64,000 bases of DNA from Alphaproteobacteria bacterium (GTDB lineage Bacteria; Pseudomonadota; Alphaproteobacteria; Rhodobacterales; Rhodobacteraceae): the NCBI GenBank assembly GCA_029289325.1, contig JARFTV010000002.1, positions 26,585 through 90,584 on the forward strand, in the 5' to 3' direction. Position 1 is the stretch's first letter, and the number at the start of each line of letters is the position of its first letter. The notes beneath the pieces are model-generated. The model saw only the letters and a program-made list of their open reading frames with translations, made no database searches and was not told the origin of the DNA. Below, piece after piece: positions 16,394 to 24,691 of the stretch. The translations under genes were made by a program, and so were the position numbers.

Positions 16394-17196
16394 TGGCGCG
16401 GCTCAGCTTCACCATTCTTGGCTGCGGCTCTTCGGGCGGGGTCCCGCGACTGGGCGGCGACTGGGGCGCCTGCGACCCGGAGAACCCGAAGAACCGCCGC
16501 CGCCGCTGCTCGCTTCTTGTTACCCGCGAGACCGAGGCCGGCGTGACCCGGGTCCTGATCGACACCTCGCCCGACATGCGCGACCAGCTGCTCGACGCGG
16601 GCGTCGGCACCCTGGACGGGGTGGTCTATACCCACAGCCATGCCGACCACATGCACGGGATCGACGATCTGCGGCAGGTGGTCTTCAACCTGTCCCGCCG
16701 CCTGCCGGTCTGGGCCGACGGACCGACCCAGGAATCCCTGCTTGCCCGATTCGGCTATGCCTTCATCCAGCCCCAGGGCTCACCCTACCCGCCGATCCTC
16801 GACCTGCACACGATCGACGGGCCGGTTACGGTGACCGGTGCTGGCGGCCCGGTGGAGCTGACACCCTTCCCGGCCGAGCATGGCGCGATGGACGCACTTG
16901 GCTTCCGCATCGGCCCCTTGGCCTATCTTCCCGATGCGGTAGAGATCCCCGAAAGCTCCTGGCCCTTCCTCGGCGGCCTGGACTGCTGGATCGTCGACGC
17001 CCTGCGCCGCAAGCCGCATCCGACCCATGCGCACCTGGCCCTGGCGCTGGAATGGATCGCCCGCGCCCGCCCTGCCCGCGCCGTGCTGACCAACATGCAC
17101 ATCGACCTTGATTACGAGACCCTTAAGGCCGAGCTTCCGCCCCATATCGTCCCCGCCTTCGACGGCATGACCCTGACCTATGACAACCAGCCCTGA
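16393..17196 (+). CDS. MBL-fold metallohydrolase, PhnP-like
   Basis: A 267-residue metallo-beta-lactamase fold protein. The metal-binding motif is THSHADHMHGIDDLRQ, with further ligands in PAEHGAMDALG and TNMHIDLDYE. The N-terminus LGCGSSGGVPRLGGDWGACDP matches the PhnP/phosphoribosyl 1,2-cyclic phosphate phosphodiesterase-like group, often encoded next to tatD. The ATG at 16393 shares one base with the tatD stop. The physiological substrate is not known. Confidence 0.87.
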   Translation: MARLSFTILGCGSSGGVPRLGGDWGACDPENPKNRRRRCSLLVTRETEAGVTRVLIDTSPDMRDQLLDAGVGTLDGVVYTHSHADHMHGIDDLRQVVFNLSRRLPVWADGPTQESLLARFGYAFIQPQGSPYPPILDLHTIDGPVTVTGAGGPVELTPFPAEHGAMDALGFRIGPLAYLPDAVEIPESSWPFLGGLDCWIVDALRRKPHPTHAHLALALEWIARARPARAVLTNMHIDLDYETLKAELPPHIVPAFDGMTLTYDNQP

Positions 17197-17297
17197 ACAT
17201 CCGCCCGTCCGGCCGACCAGACACGGCTCCAGCCGGTGATTGTGCCTTCGATCCAGGGACCGATCGGTGCGATGCGACTGCCGATGCGACTCCAGAC

Positions 17298-18236
17298 ATG
17301 AGCGCGCTTCTTGACGTCATTCTTCCGGTCTTTCTGGTGATCGGCTTTGGCTATGTCGTGGTCCGCGCCCGGCTTCTGGCCGAGCCGGCCGTCGACGGCC
17401 TGATGCGCTTTGCACAGAATTTCGCGGTGCCCTGCCTTCTCTTCCGCTCCATCGCGCATCTCGATCTTTCGGCCGCCTATGACCTTGGCCTGATGACCAG
17501 CTTCTACAGCGGAGCTTTCGCGGGTTTCTTCGCCTGTTTTCTGGGCGCGATGCTGGTCTTCGGCCGCCCGATGCCGGATGCCGTCGCCATCGGCTTTGCG
17601 GGGCTTTTCTCGAACTCGCTCCTCCTTGGGCTCGCCATCACCGAACGTGCCTATGGGACGGAGGCGCTTCAGGGCAATTACGCGATCATCTCGCTCCATG
17701 CGCCCATGCTGTACGGCTTCGGAATCGCGCTGATGGAATGGGCGAAAAGCCGGGGGCACGGCCTTTCGGGCGTGGCACTCGGCCGCCAGATCGGCCGCGC
17801 GATCCTGTCGCAATCGCTGGTGATCGGGATCCTCGCGGGGTTCGCGGTGAACCTTGCCGGGAACCCGCTGCCCGGATTCTTCTGGTCCGGCATCGACATG
17901 ATCTCCCGGGCGGCGATCCCGGTGGCGCTGTTCGGGTTGGGCGGTGTCCTCGTGCGGTATCGGATCGAGGGCGACCTCGGCCCGGTTCTGATGGTCACCG
18001 CCGCGTCGCTGGTCCTGCATCCCGCGATCACCTGGGCGCTGGGAACGCAGGTGTTCCAGCTGGAGAGTGCGGCCCTGCGCTCTGCGGTGGTGACGGCGGC
18101 AATGGCCCCCGGCGTCAACGCCTATATGTTCGCACACATGTACGGGGTGGGGAAACGGGTGAACGCCTCCAGCGTGCTGGTCGCGACCGCGCTGTCCATC
18201 GTCACCGCCTGGGGCTGGCTGCACATCCTGCCCTGA
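17298..18236 (+). CDS. AEC family transporter
   Basis: A 312-residue permease of the auxin efflux carrier family with about ten hydrophobic segments. It shows family features such as FAQNFAVPCLLFRSIAH near residue 40 and LVLHPAITWALG in the second half. Members export or import organic acids such as malate or malonate; the substrate here is unknown. It starts at ATG 17298, about 100 bases after the MBL gene, and converges with the ABC operon at 18310. Confidence 0.87.
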   Translation: MSALLDVILPVFLVIGFGYVVVRARLLAEPAVDGLMRFAQNFAVPCLLFRSIAHLDLSAAYDLGLMTSFYSGAFAGFFACFLGAMLVFGRPMPDAVAIGFAGLFSNSLLLGLAITERAYGTEALQGNYAIISLHAPMLYGFGIALMEWAKSRGHGLSGVALGRQIGRAILSQSLVIGILAGFAVNLAGNPLPGFFWSGIDMISRAAIPVALFGLGGVLVRYRIEGDLGPVLMVTAASLVLHPAITWALGTQVFQLESAALRSAVVTAAMAPGVNAYMFAHMYGVGKRVNASSVLVATALSIVTAWGWLHILP

Positions 18237-18309
18237 CCGCCCCCTGACGGCTTCGCCCCCCGTCGCCGTGCACCGCAACGGGATGATGAAGTCGCCCGAG
18301 GGGCCGCGC

Positions 18310-19278
18310 TCAGCGTCCGGTCACGCCGCGGAGCCGGTCCGACCGGCGCCGCAGCACCTCGACCGTGGCCAGAAGCAGGACAGAGATCACCACTAGGATC
18401 GTGGCCACTGCGAGAATCGCCGGAGAGATCGCCTCGCGGATGCCGTTGAACATCTGCCGCGGGATCGTCTGCTGGTCGGGCCCGGCGATGAAGAGCACCG
18501 CCACCACCTCGTCGAAGGACGTAACGAACGCAAACAGAGCACCCGAGATCACGCCCGGCAGGATCAGCGGCATGATGACCTTGAAGAACACCGTGCGCGG
18601 GTTCGCGCCCATCGACTGCGCCGCCCGGATCAGGGACTGGTCGAAGCCCGAGAGCGTCGCCGTCACCGTGATGATCACGAAGGGAATCCCGAGGACCGCA
18701 TGGGCCACGATCACCCCAAGATGCGAATTCGCAAGGCAGCCCTTTTCCGACAGCATCCAGCCGAAGATCAGCGCCATCGCGCTGTCCGGCGCGACGCAGG
18801 CCTTGGCATAGAAGAAGCTCATCCCCACCGCGATGATGATGATCGGCACGATCATCGGCGAGATGAGCAGCGCCATGATCAGCCGACGATAGGGCATCTC
18901 GGGCCGGCTCAGGCCAAGCGCGGCGATGGTTCCCAGCGTCGTGGCCAGGATCGTGGCCCAGAGCCCGACCCAGAGCGAGTTCTTCGCCGCCTGCACCCAG
19001 GTCGACCGCTCCCAGACCGCGGACCACCAGGCGTCGTCGCGCGGGGCATCGGCGGTGGCCGGATGACCCAGCGTCAGCAGCGTGTCATACCAGCGCAGCG
19101 AATAGGTGGCGGGGTCCAGGAACTCGGCCCCGAGGGTGAAGTCGGCGTCCGGGTTGAAGGACAGCGGGATCACCACGAGGATCGGTGCGATCAGGAACAG
19201 GAAGATCAGCACACAGATCGTCAGATAGGTGTAATACCACAGACGCTCCAGCGGCGAGGCATAGGTGGGCAGGGCCAT
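18310..19278 (-). CDS. ABC transporter permease, PotC-like
   Basis: A 322-residue permease of the spermidine/putrescine (PotC) type with six membrane segments. The EAA-type loop is in LIRAAQSMGANPRTVFFKVI. It has a long periplasmic insertion after the first helix (about residues 60-110, LGHPATADAPRDDAWW), more than in E. coli PotC. The start at 19278 is supported by GGAG eight bases upstream. It is the last gene of the minus-strand order ATPase, binding protein, PotB, PotC. Confidence 0.88.
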   Translation of the reverse strand: MALPTYASPLERLWYYTYLTICVLIFLFLIAPILVVIPLSFNPDADFTLGAEFLDPATYSLRWYDTLLTLGHPATADAPRDDAWWSAVWERSTWVQAAKNSLWVGLWATILATTLGTIAALGLSRPEMPYRRLIMALLISPMIVPIIIIAVGMSFFYAKACVAPDSAMALIFGWMLSEKGCLANSHLGVIVAHAVLGIPFVIITVTATLSGFDQSLIRAAQSMGANPRTVFFKVIMPLILPGVISGALFAFVTSFDEVVAVLFIAGPDQQTIPRQMFNGIREAISPAILAVATILVVISVLLLATVEVLRRRSDRLRGVTGR

Positions 19279-19289
19279 GGTGTTCTCCG

Positions 19290-20540
19290 TCAGCCGAACT
19301 TCAGCCGGTCGATGCCGACCAGGCGGTCGTAGATCCAGTACAGGATCAGGATCGCGGCCAGGAGCATCGCGGCAATGGCGGCGGCAAGCGACCAGTTCGA
19401 CTTCGACATGTGGAACTGGATGAGGTTCGAGATCAGCTGCCCGTCCGCACCGCCGACCAGCGCGGGGGTGATGTAGTAGCCAACCGCGAGGATGAAGACG
19501 AGAAGCGAGCCCGCCGCGATCCCCGGCAGGGTCTGCGGCAGGTAGACCCGGCGGAAGGTGGTCCAGCTGGTCGCGCCCAGGGACCGGGCCGCGCGGGCAT
19601 AGCTTGGCGGGATCACCCGCATCACCGAGTAGAGCGGCAGGATCATGAACGGCAAGAGCACATGGGTCATCGCCACCACGGTGCCGGTCATGTTGTACAT
19701 CATGCTGAGCCGGCCCTTGTCGTCCAAAAGTCCCAGCCCGACGAGGAGGTTGTTGACCACCCCCTGCTCCTGCAGAAGCACGATCCAGGCCGTGGTCCGC
19801 ACCAGAAGCGAGGTCCAGAACGGCAAGAGCACAAGGATCATCAGCAGCGCCGCCTTCGACATCGGCAGGGTCGCAAGCAGATGCGCGACCGGGAATGCCA
19901 GCAGCAGGCAGATCACCGTGATCAAAGCCGAGATCATGAAGGTCTTGCCGAAAAGATACAGGTAGATGCGTTCCTTGTCCCCGCCGCGCGCCCAGCCGGC
20001 GTCGGTCAGTTTCCTGTCGGAAGCGACAAGGTAGAATTCCGCGGTGTAGGCATTGCTCGCCGAAGCCATCCCGCGCCACAGCGCCGGGCGACCAAAGTTG
20101 GCATCGACGGCCAGCAGCGCCTCCTTGTAGGGCGGTTCCAGTCCGGCCGCCTCACGCGCGCCCTTCTTGAACATGCTGATCGAGCCGGGGACGGAATAGT
20201 TGATCCGGGTCCCCGCGATGCCGGTGGTCCGTTCCTCCTGCATCCGCGCCAGGTCCTGGACCAGAGCGGCGAACGCCTCTTCCGGCGGGTTGGCCGGATC
20301 GAAATCGGGGTTTTCGTCGAACCATTCGACCAGCGCCGGGGCCGAGGCGGCGAAGCCGTCATGCTCGACCGAGCGCATCAGCATATAGGCGATGGGCACC
20401 AGGAAGGTCAGCAGCACGAAAAGCAGAAGCGGCAGCACCAGAAGGAAGGCGCGGCGCTTGGCCCGGCCCTGCGCTGCGGCCAGCGCGGCCTTCAGCGGGC
20501 GGCCATCGGCGGTGGTCAGGATCTGGGCTGCGTCGGCCAT
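19290..20540 (-). CDS. ABC transporter permease, PotB-like
   Basis: A 416-residue permease, longer than E. coli PotB because of a large periplasmic domain of about 160 residues between helix 1 (about 31-54) and helix 2. The EAA loop is in ARAARSLGATSWTTFRRVYLPQ. Such extended PotB proteins occur in alphaproteobacterial polyamine-type importers. It lies 11 nt upstream of the PotC-like gene. The transported compound is not evident. Confidence 0.88.
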   Translation of the reverse strand: MADAAQILTTADGRPLKAALAAAQGRAKRRAFLLVLPLLLFVLLTFLVPIAYMLMRSVEHDGFAASAPALVEWFDENPDFDPANPPEEAFAALVQDLARMQEERTTGIAGTRINYSVPGSISMFKKGAREAAGLEPPYKEALLAVDANFGRPALWRGMASASNAYTAEFYLVASDRKLTDAGWARGGDKERIYLYLFGKTFMISALITVICLLLAFPVAHLLATLPMSKAALLMILVLLPFWTSLLVRTTAWIVLLQEQGVVNNLLVGLGLLDDKGRLSMMYNMTGTVVAMTHVLLPFMILPLYSVMRVIPPSYARAARSLGATSWTTFRRVYLPQTLPGIAAGSLLVFILAVGYYITPALVGGADGQLISNLIQFHMSKSNWSLAAAIAAMLLAAILILYWIYDRLVGIDRLKFG

Positions 20541-20595
20541 GCGTGATCTTCCTGTAGCAGGCCGGGCGCGCGATCCGCGCCCGGCCCAGGTCGGG

Positions 20596-21663
20596 TTACT
20601 GCGCCAGCCAGGCCTGGAAGCGCTCGTTCAGTTCGGAGTCATGGTCGACCCAGAAGTCAGCCGAGGTTTCCAGCGCGTTGGCCATGTTTTCGGGCGCGGT
20701 CGGCAGGTGCGGCGCCATCACCGTCTTGCCGTCCTTGTAGATGATCTCTTCCGCCATCGACGACTTGCGGGCCGGACCGTAGGAGATCTGCTGGGCCGAG
20801 GCGCGCAGACCTTCGGTCGAGGTGGCGAAGCGGATGAACTCCATCGCCTGCTCCATGTTCGGCGCACCCTTCGGGATCACGAACATCTCGTTTTCGTAGA
20901 TGTGGCCATCCCAGACGATCTGGAAGGGTTTGCCCTCGTTCTGGGCGGCGGCGAAGATCCGGCCGTTGTAGGCAGTGGTCATCACCACTTCGCCGTCGGC
21001 CAGCAGCTGCGGCGCCTGGCTGCCGGCTTCCCACCAGACGACGTCCTTCTTGATCGTGTCCAGCTTGGCAAAGGCCCGCTCCACGCCCTCTGGGGTCGAG
21101 AGCACGTCATAGACTTCGGAGGCAGGAACGCCGTCGCCCATCAGCGCGAATTCCAGCACCGCCTTGGCGCCCTTCTTCAGGCCGCGCTTGCCGGGGAACT
21201 TCTCCAGGTCGAAGAAGTCGGCGACAGTGGTCGGGCCTTCCGGGAACTTGGTGTTGTCATAGGCAAAGACGTTCGACCAGATGTCGGTCGAGACACCGCA
21301 TTCGGTGATCGCGCCCGGCAGGAAGTCGTCAATCGCCGGGGTGCCATCGGCGCCGGCCGGCAGGGTGCTGGCGTCGATCGGCTCGAGGATACCTTCGTCG
21401 CACAGGCGGATCGCGTCGGCGTATTCGATGTTGGCGACGTCGACGGTGACGTTGCCCGATTCCACCATGGCCTTCACCGGGGTCGCCGGGTTGTCGCTGT
21501 CCACCATGATGGTCTTGATGCCGGTCTCGGCCATGAACGGCTTGACGAAGGCTTCGGTCTGGGCCTCGCCATAGGCGCCGCCCCAGGACATGACCGTCAC
21601 GTCGGCATTGGCGGCAAAGCCAAGGCCGACCAGCGCGGTCGTCAGGATGAGGGTCTTCTTCAT
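20596..21663 (-). CDS. Periplasmic polyamine-type binding protein
   Basis: A 355-residue extracellular solute-binding protein of the PotD/PotF class with a signal peptide (MKKTLILTTALVGLGFAANA). The mature start DVTVMSWGGAYGEAQTEAF is typical. The ATG at 21663 is preferred because GGGAG lies seven bases upstream; a nearer ATG at 21669 would leave no spacing. The neighbouring ATPase and two permeases complete a binding-protein-dependent importer. Polyamines are the family default, but related proteins bind amino acids or other small cations. Confidence 0.88.
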   Translation of the reverse strand: MKKTLILTTALVGLGFAANADVTVMSWGGAYGEAQTEAFVKPFMAETGIKTIMVDSDNPATPVKAMVESGNVTVDVANIEYADAIRLCDEGILEPIDASTLPAGADGTPAIDDFLPGAITECGVSTDIWSNVFAYDNTKFPEGPTTVADFFDLEKFPGKRGLKKGAKAVLEFALMGDGVPASEVYDVLSTPEGVERAFAKLDTIKKDVVWWEAGSQAPQLLADGEVVMTTAYNGRIFAAAQNEGKPFQIVWDGHIYENEMFVIPKGAPNMEQAMEFIRFATSTEGLRASAQQISYGPARKSSMAEEIIYKDGKTVMAPHLPTAPENMANALETSADFWVDHDSELNERFQAWLAQ

Positions 21664-21719
21664 TTCCATGCTCCCTGTATTGATCTTGCAGTCTCTTCGA
21701 CCGGTCTTCGCGGCCTTTT

Positions 21720-22820
21720 TCACGGATCCAGCGCGCGGGCATCCTGGGGATGCCAGCCCACCTTGATCTTCTGGCCGGGCTCGAGACGGGTCTGGCCAAG
21801 AGTGTTGCGCATCTTCATCACGAAGTCATCCGAACCGGCGACCTTCAGCACGACGCGCAGGATGTCGCCCATGTAGATGATCTCCAGCACCTCGGCGTCG
21901 ATCATATGGGCGCCCGGAGGCATGATCTCGGGCTTGAACTCCACCCGTTCCGGGCGGATCGAGACCAGGGTCTTGCCGCCCTTCTCCTTGACGTTGACCG
22001 GGGTCGCGTCGATCAGCTCGCCGGTCGCCAGACGCACCAGCGCCTTGTCGCCCGAAAGCTCCTCGATGGTGCCGAGCAGCTTGTTGTTCTCGCCGATGAA
22101 CTGGGCAACGAAGCTGTTTTCGGGGCGTTCGTACAGGTCCGCCGGGGGCGCGAGCTGCTGGATGCGGCCATCGTTGAAGACGGCGACGCGGTCCGACATC
22201 GTCAGCGCCTCGCCCTGGTCGTGGGTCACGTAGACAACGGTGATGCCAAGGTTCTCATGCAGGTGCTTGATCTCGAACTGCATGTGTTCGCGCAATTGCT
22301 TGTCCAAGGCACCCAGGGGTTCGTCCATCAGCACGAGCTTTGGGTCGAAGACCAGCGCCCGGGCCAGCGCGATCCGCTGCTGCTGGCCGCCCGAAAGCTG
22401 CGCCGGGCGGCGGTTGGCGAAAGCGCCCATCTGCACCATGTCCAGAGCACGCTTGATCTTGGCCTCACGATCGGACTTGCCCATCCCGCGCACTTCCAGC
22501 GGAAAGGCCAGGTTCTCGCCCACCGTCATATGCGGAAAGAGCGCGTAGTTCTGGAACACCATCCCGATCCCGCGCTTGTGCGGCGGAACCTGGTTGATCG
22601 GCCGTCCATCCAGGCGAATCTCGCCATTCGTCGCCGTCTCGAACCCGGCCAGCATCATCAGACAGGTCGTCTTGCCCGAGCCCGAGGGACCAAGCATCGT
22701 CAGGAACTCGCCCTTGCCGATGCTGAGGTTCAGGTCCTTCACGACCAGCGTGACGCCGTCATAGCTTTTCTGAACATGTTCGAATGCGACGAAAGCGTCG
22801 TTGCGGGGCTCAACCGTCAC
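21720..22820 (-). CDS. ABC transporter ATP-binding protein, PotA-like
   Basis: A 366-residue ATPase: Walker A GPSGSGKTT, Q-loop region MVFQNYALFPHMTVGEN, signature LSGGQQQRIALARAL, Walker B LVLMDEPLGALD, and the H-loop in VYVTHDQGEALTMSD. A C-terminal TOBE domain (about 280-366) is present. It is the first gene of the operon; the upstream region carries two identical GACTTAAGC sites. Confidence 0.93.
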   Translation of the reverse strand: MTVEPRNDAFVAFEHVQKSYDGVTLVVKDLNLSIGKGEFLTMLGPSGSGKTTCLMMLAGFETATNGEIRLDGRPINQVPPHKRGIGMVFQNYALFPHMTVGENLAFPLEVRGMGKSDREAKIKRALDMVQMGAFANRRPAQLSGGQQQRIALARALVFDPKLVLMDEPLGALDKQLREHMQFEIKHLHENLGITVVYVTHDQGEALTMSDRVAVFNDGRIQQLAPPADLYERPENSFVAQFIGENNKLLGTIEELSGDKALVRLATGELIDATPVNVKEKGGKTLVSIRPERVEFKPEIMPPGAHMIDAEVLEIIYMGDILRVVLKVAGSDDFVMKMRNTLGQTRLEPGQKIKVGWHPQDARALDP

Positions 22821-22868
22821 CCGTCTCTCCCTGATGTGTGGGCGCCAGCGCGCCTTCTGGCTTGCTTC

Positions 22869-22930
22869 GACTTAAGCCAATGGTGATCGGCAATGCAACG
22901 CAGTTTTTCGGCCAGCGACAAGACTTAAGC
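22869..22930. promoter_or_regulatory. Paired GACTTAAGC sites upstream of pot-type operon
   Basis: The nonamer GACTTAAGC occurs at 22869-22877 and again at 22922-22930, 53 bases apart (about five helical turns) and 49 to 110 bases upstream of the ATPase start. Each contains the palindrome CTTAAG. The arrangement suggests an operator pair; no regulator is known to me for it. Confidence 0.4.
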
Positions 22931-23059
22931 GACACCCAGGACGACCAATGCGTCCTTGCGGGAAAATCGTGCATATCTTTCGATATTGGCGGACAGATTG
23001 CCCGCAAACGGCAAGAATCAGGGCACAGTTCCGGTCGTGCCGACGACTTGCGCAGCCCG

Positions 23060-23095
23060 CCAAATGCAAAGGGCGCGGGAGAGTTCCCGCGCCCT
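23060..23095 (-). terminator. Intrinsic terminator of tRNA-Leu
   Basis: On the minus strand, 20 bases after the tRNA 3' end, an 11-bp stem AGGGCGCGGGA/TCCCGCGCCCT with a four-base loop is followed by TTGCATTT. The stem is perfect; the U-run is interrupted. Confidence 0.7.
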
Positions 23096-23115
23096 CTGGC
23101 ATGCCCGACCGACCC

Positions 23116-23202
23116 TGGTGCGGATGAAAAGACTCGAACTTTCACTCCGGTTAAGGAACAGCGACCTCAACGCTGCGCGTCTACCAATTCCGCCACATCC
23201 GC
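23116..23202 (-). tRNA. tRNA-Leu(GAG)
   Basis: An 87-nt class II tRNA. The acceptor GCGGATG pairs with CATCCGC, followed by A and an encoded CCA. The anticodon arm CAGCG-TTGAGGT-CGCTG gives GAG (reads CUC and CUU). The D arm GGCGGAATTGGTAGACGC and T arm GTTCGAGTC are typical of leucine tRNA. It is followed by an intrinsic terminator. Confidence 0.95.
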
Positions 23203-23327
23203 ACGGGGTCTGGTCTGGACGCCCGCTATCTAGCGGCAGTCGCGCGGGAAGGAAAGAGGCATTTTCACGCCTCTCGCTCCCGGCGGCAGGACGGGGTATA
23301 GGAAGCCACCCGAACCCAAGGCGCATC

Positions 23328-23990
23328 ATGGTGGAATGGACCCATATACCGGGGCTTGCCCCCTACCCCGAGACGCTGGCCGCAATGGAGGCGCATGTCG
23401 CCGCCATGCACGAAGGCCGCGCGGGCGAGGCGATCTGGCTTCTGGAACACCCGCCGCTTTACACCGCTGGCACCTCGGCCCGGGCCGAGGACCTTGTCGA
23501 TCCCGACCGCTTCCCCGTCTATCCCGTGGGCCGCGGCGGGCAGTATACCTATCATGGCCCCGGCCAGCGGGTGATCTACACCATGCTCGACGTGAAGGCG
23601 CGCGGCCAGGATGTGCGCTGCTTCGTGCGCGAGCTCGAACGCTGGGTGATCGACACGCTGGCCGAGTTCAACGTGACCGGAGAGATTCGCGACGGCCGCG
23701 TCGGCGTCTGGGTGCAACGTCCCGACCGTCCCGGCCCCGACGGCCGCCCGACCGAGGACAAGATCGCCGCCATCGGCATCAAGCTGCGCCGCTGGGTCAG
23801 CTTTCACGGCATTTCGATCAACGTCGAACCCGACCTGTCGCATTTCCAGGGAATCGTTCCCTGCGGCATCCGCGAGCATGGCGTGACCTCGCTTGTCGAT
23901 CTGGGCCTGCCGGTGACGATGGCCGACCTCGACGCGGCGCTCATGGCCACCTTTCCCCGTCGCTTCCAGGGAGCCAGTTGTGCGGCCTGA
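23328..23990 (+). CDS. lipB: Octanoyl-[ACP]:protein N-octanoyltransferase
   Basis: A 220-residue LipB. It transfers octanoyl groups from acyl carrier protein to lipoyl domains, the first step of lipoate synthesis. The motif [17 protein letters not shown], the catalytic lysine in [13 protein letters not shown] and the catalytic cysteine in [12 protein letters not shown] are all present. The start is ATG 23328 (MVEWTHIPG); the frame is open further upstream but runs through the tRNA-Leu gene and is not coding. Confidence 0.94.
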   Translation: MVEWTHIPGLAPYPETLAAMEAHVAAMHEGRAGEAIWLLEHPPLYTAGTSARAEDLVDPDRFPVYPVGRGGQYTYHGPGQRVIYTMLDVKARGQDVRCFVRELERWVIDTLAEFNVTGEIRDGRVGVWVQRPDRPGPDGRPTEDKIAAIGIKLRRWVSFHGISINVEPDLSHFQGIVPCGIREHGVTSLVDLGLPVTMADLDAALMATFPRRFQGASCAA

Positions 23991-24085
23991 GGGAGCATAC
24001 CGTCGGCTTGCTATTGCATATCGCCCCCTCCACGCCCCATCTTTCCCCCGTGGCAGGACGCCTGCCCGTGACACATGAGGACACC

Positions 24086-24496
24086 ATGAAGACGCTAAAC
24101 CTTCTCGCCATTGCCGCTGCGCTGCTTGCGGCGCCTGCCTTCGCGGCCGATCCCGCGGCGGGCGAGGACGGGTTCAAGAAGTGCAAGGCCTGCCATTCGA
24201 TCGTCGCCCCGGACGGGACCGAGATCCAGAAGGGCGGTCGCACCGGCCCGAACCTCTACGGCGTGATCGGTCAGCGCATCGCCTCGGACCCGGACTTTGC
24301 CTATGGCGAATCGCTGGCCGCCCTGGGCGCGACCGGCGCGGTCTGGGACGAGGCAAGCCTGGCGGCCTATACCGCCGATCCGGCCGGATATCTGAAAGCG
24401 ACGCTCGGCGACCAATCGGCCAAGTCGAAAATGTCCTTCAAGCTCGCCAAGGGCAGCGAGGATGTGGCCGCCTACCTTGCCGCGGTCGCGAAGTAA
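24086..24496 (+). CDS. Cytochrome c2 (c550-like)
   Basis: A 136-residue periplasmic class I cytochrome c. The signal peptide (MKTLNLLAIAAALLAAPAFA) is followed by the heme motif CKACH (Cys33, Cys36, His37), the TGPNLYGVIGQ loop, and the likely axial Met in KSKMSFKL. It resembles Rhodobacter cytochrome c2 and Paracoccus c550, mobile carriers between the bc1 complex, oxidases and (in phototrophs) the reaction centre. AGGA lies six bases before ATG 24086. Its position just before ctaD fits a donor-acceptor pair. Confidence 0.9.
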   Translation: MKTLNLLAIAAALLAAPAFAADPAAGEDGFKKCKACHSIVAPDGTEIQKGGRTGPNLYGVIGQRIASDPDFAYGESLAALGATGAVWDEASLAAYTADPAGYLKATLGDQSAKSKMSFKLAKGSEDVAAYLAAVAK

Positions 24497-24510
24497 CCGT
24501 CAAACCATCC

Positions 24511-24548
24511 GGGCGCGGCACCGCAACGGGCCGCGCCCCCGCCGTTTT
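24511..24548 (+). terminator. Possible terminator after the cytochrome c gene
   Basis: An eight-base-pair GC-rich stem (GGGCGCGG/CCGCGCCC) with a 12-base loop, 14 bases after the stop codon, is followed by CCGCCGTTTT. The U-run is short and displaced. Confidence 0.45.
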
Positions 24549-24587
24549 GCAAGGCAATTTCTGCCCCCTGCGGCAAAGTCATGCATT

Positions 24588-24608
24588 GCGACCTGACCGC
24601 GCGGTCGC
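24588..24608. promoter_or_regulatory. Inverted repeat upstream of ctaD
   Basis: GCGACC-N9-GGTCGC, containing the inner palindrome GACCGCGCGGTC, about 85 bases before the ctaD start. Half-sites GCGAC and GTCGC resemble those reported for the redox regulator PrrA/RegA of Rhodobacter. The spacing is longer than usual, so this is a candidate only. Confidence 0.3.
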
Positions 24609-24691
24609 TAAAGACTTGGGAACAAGGGAACCGGGCGGTCTGTTGATCAGGCCGCACCAGGCAATGCACAGACGAAAAGCGGGAGCAGCCT

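Noticed and set aside
23116-23202. tRNA-Leu as an integration site for a mobile element
   Set aside because: No integrase, no repeated tRNA 3' end and no change in base composition is seen on either side; the same holds for tRNA-Ser.
22956-23327. N-terminal extension of lipB
   Set aside because: The frame is open but passes through the tRNA-Leu gene and its terminator; LipB family proteins begin near MVEWTHIPG.
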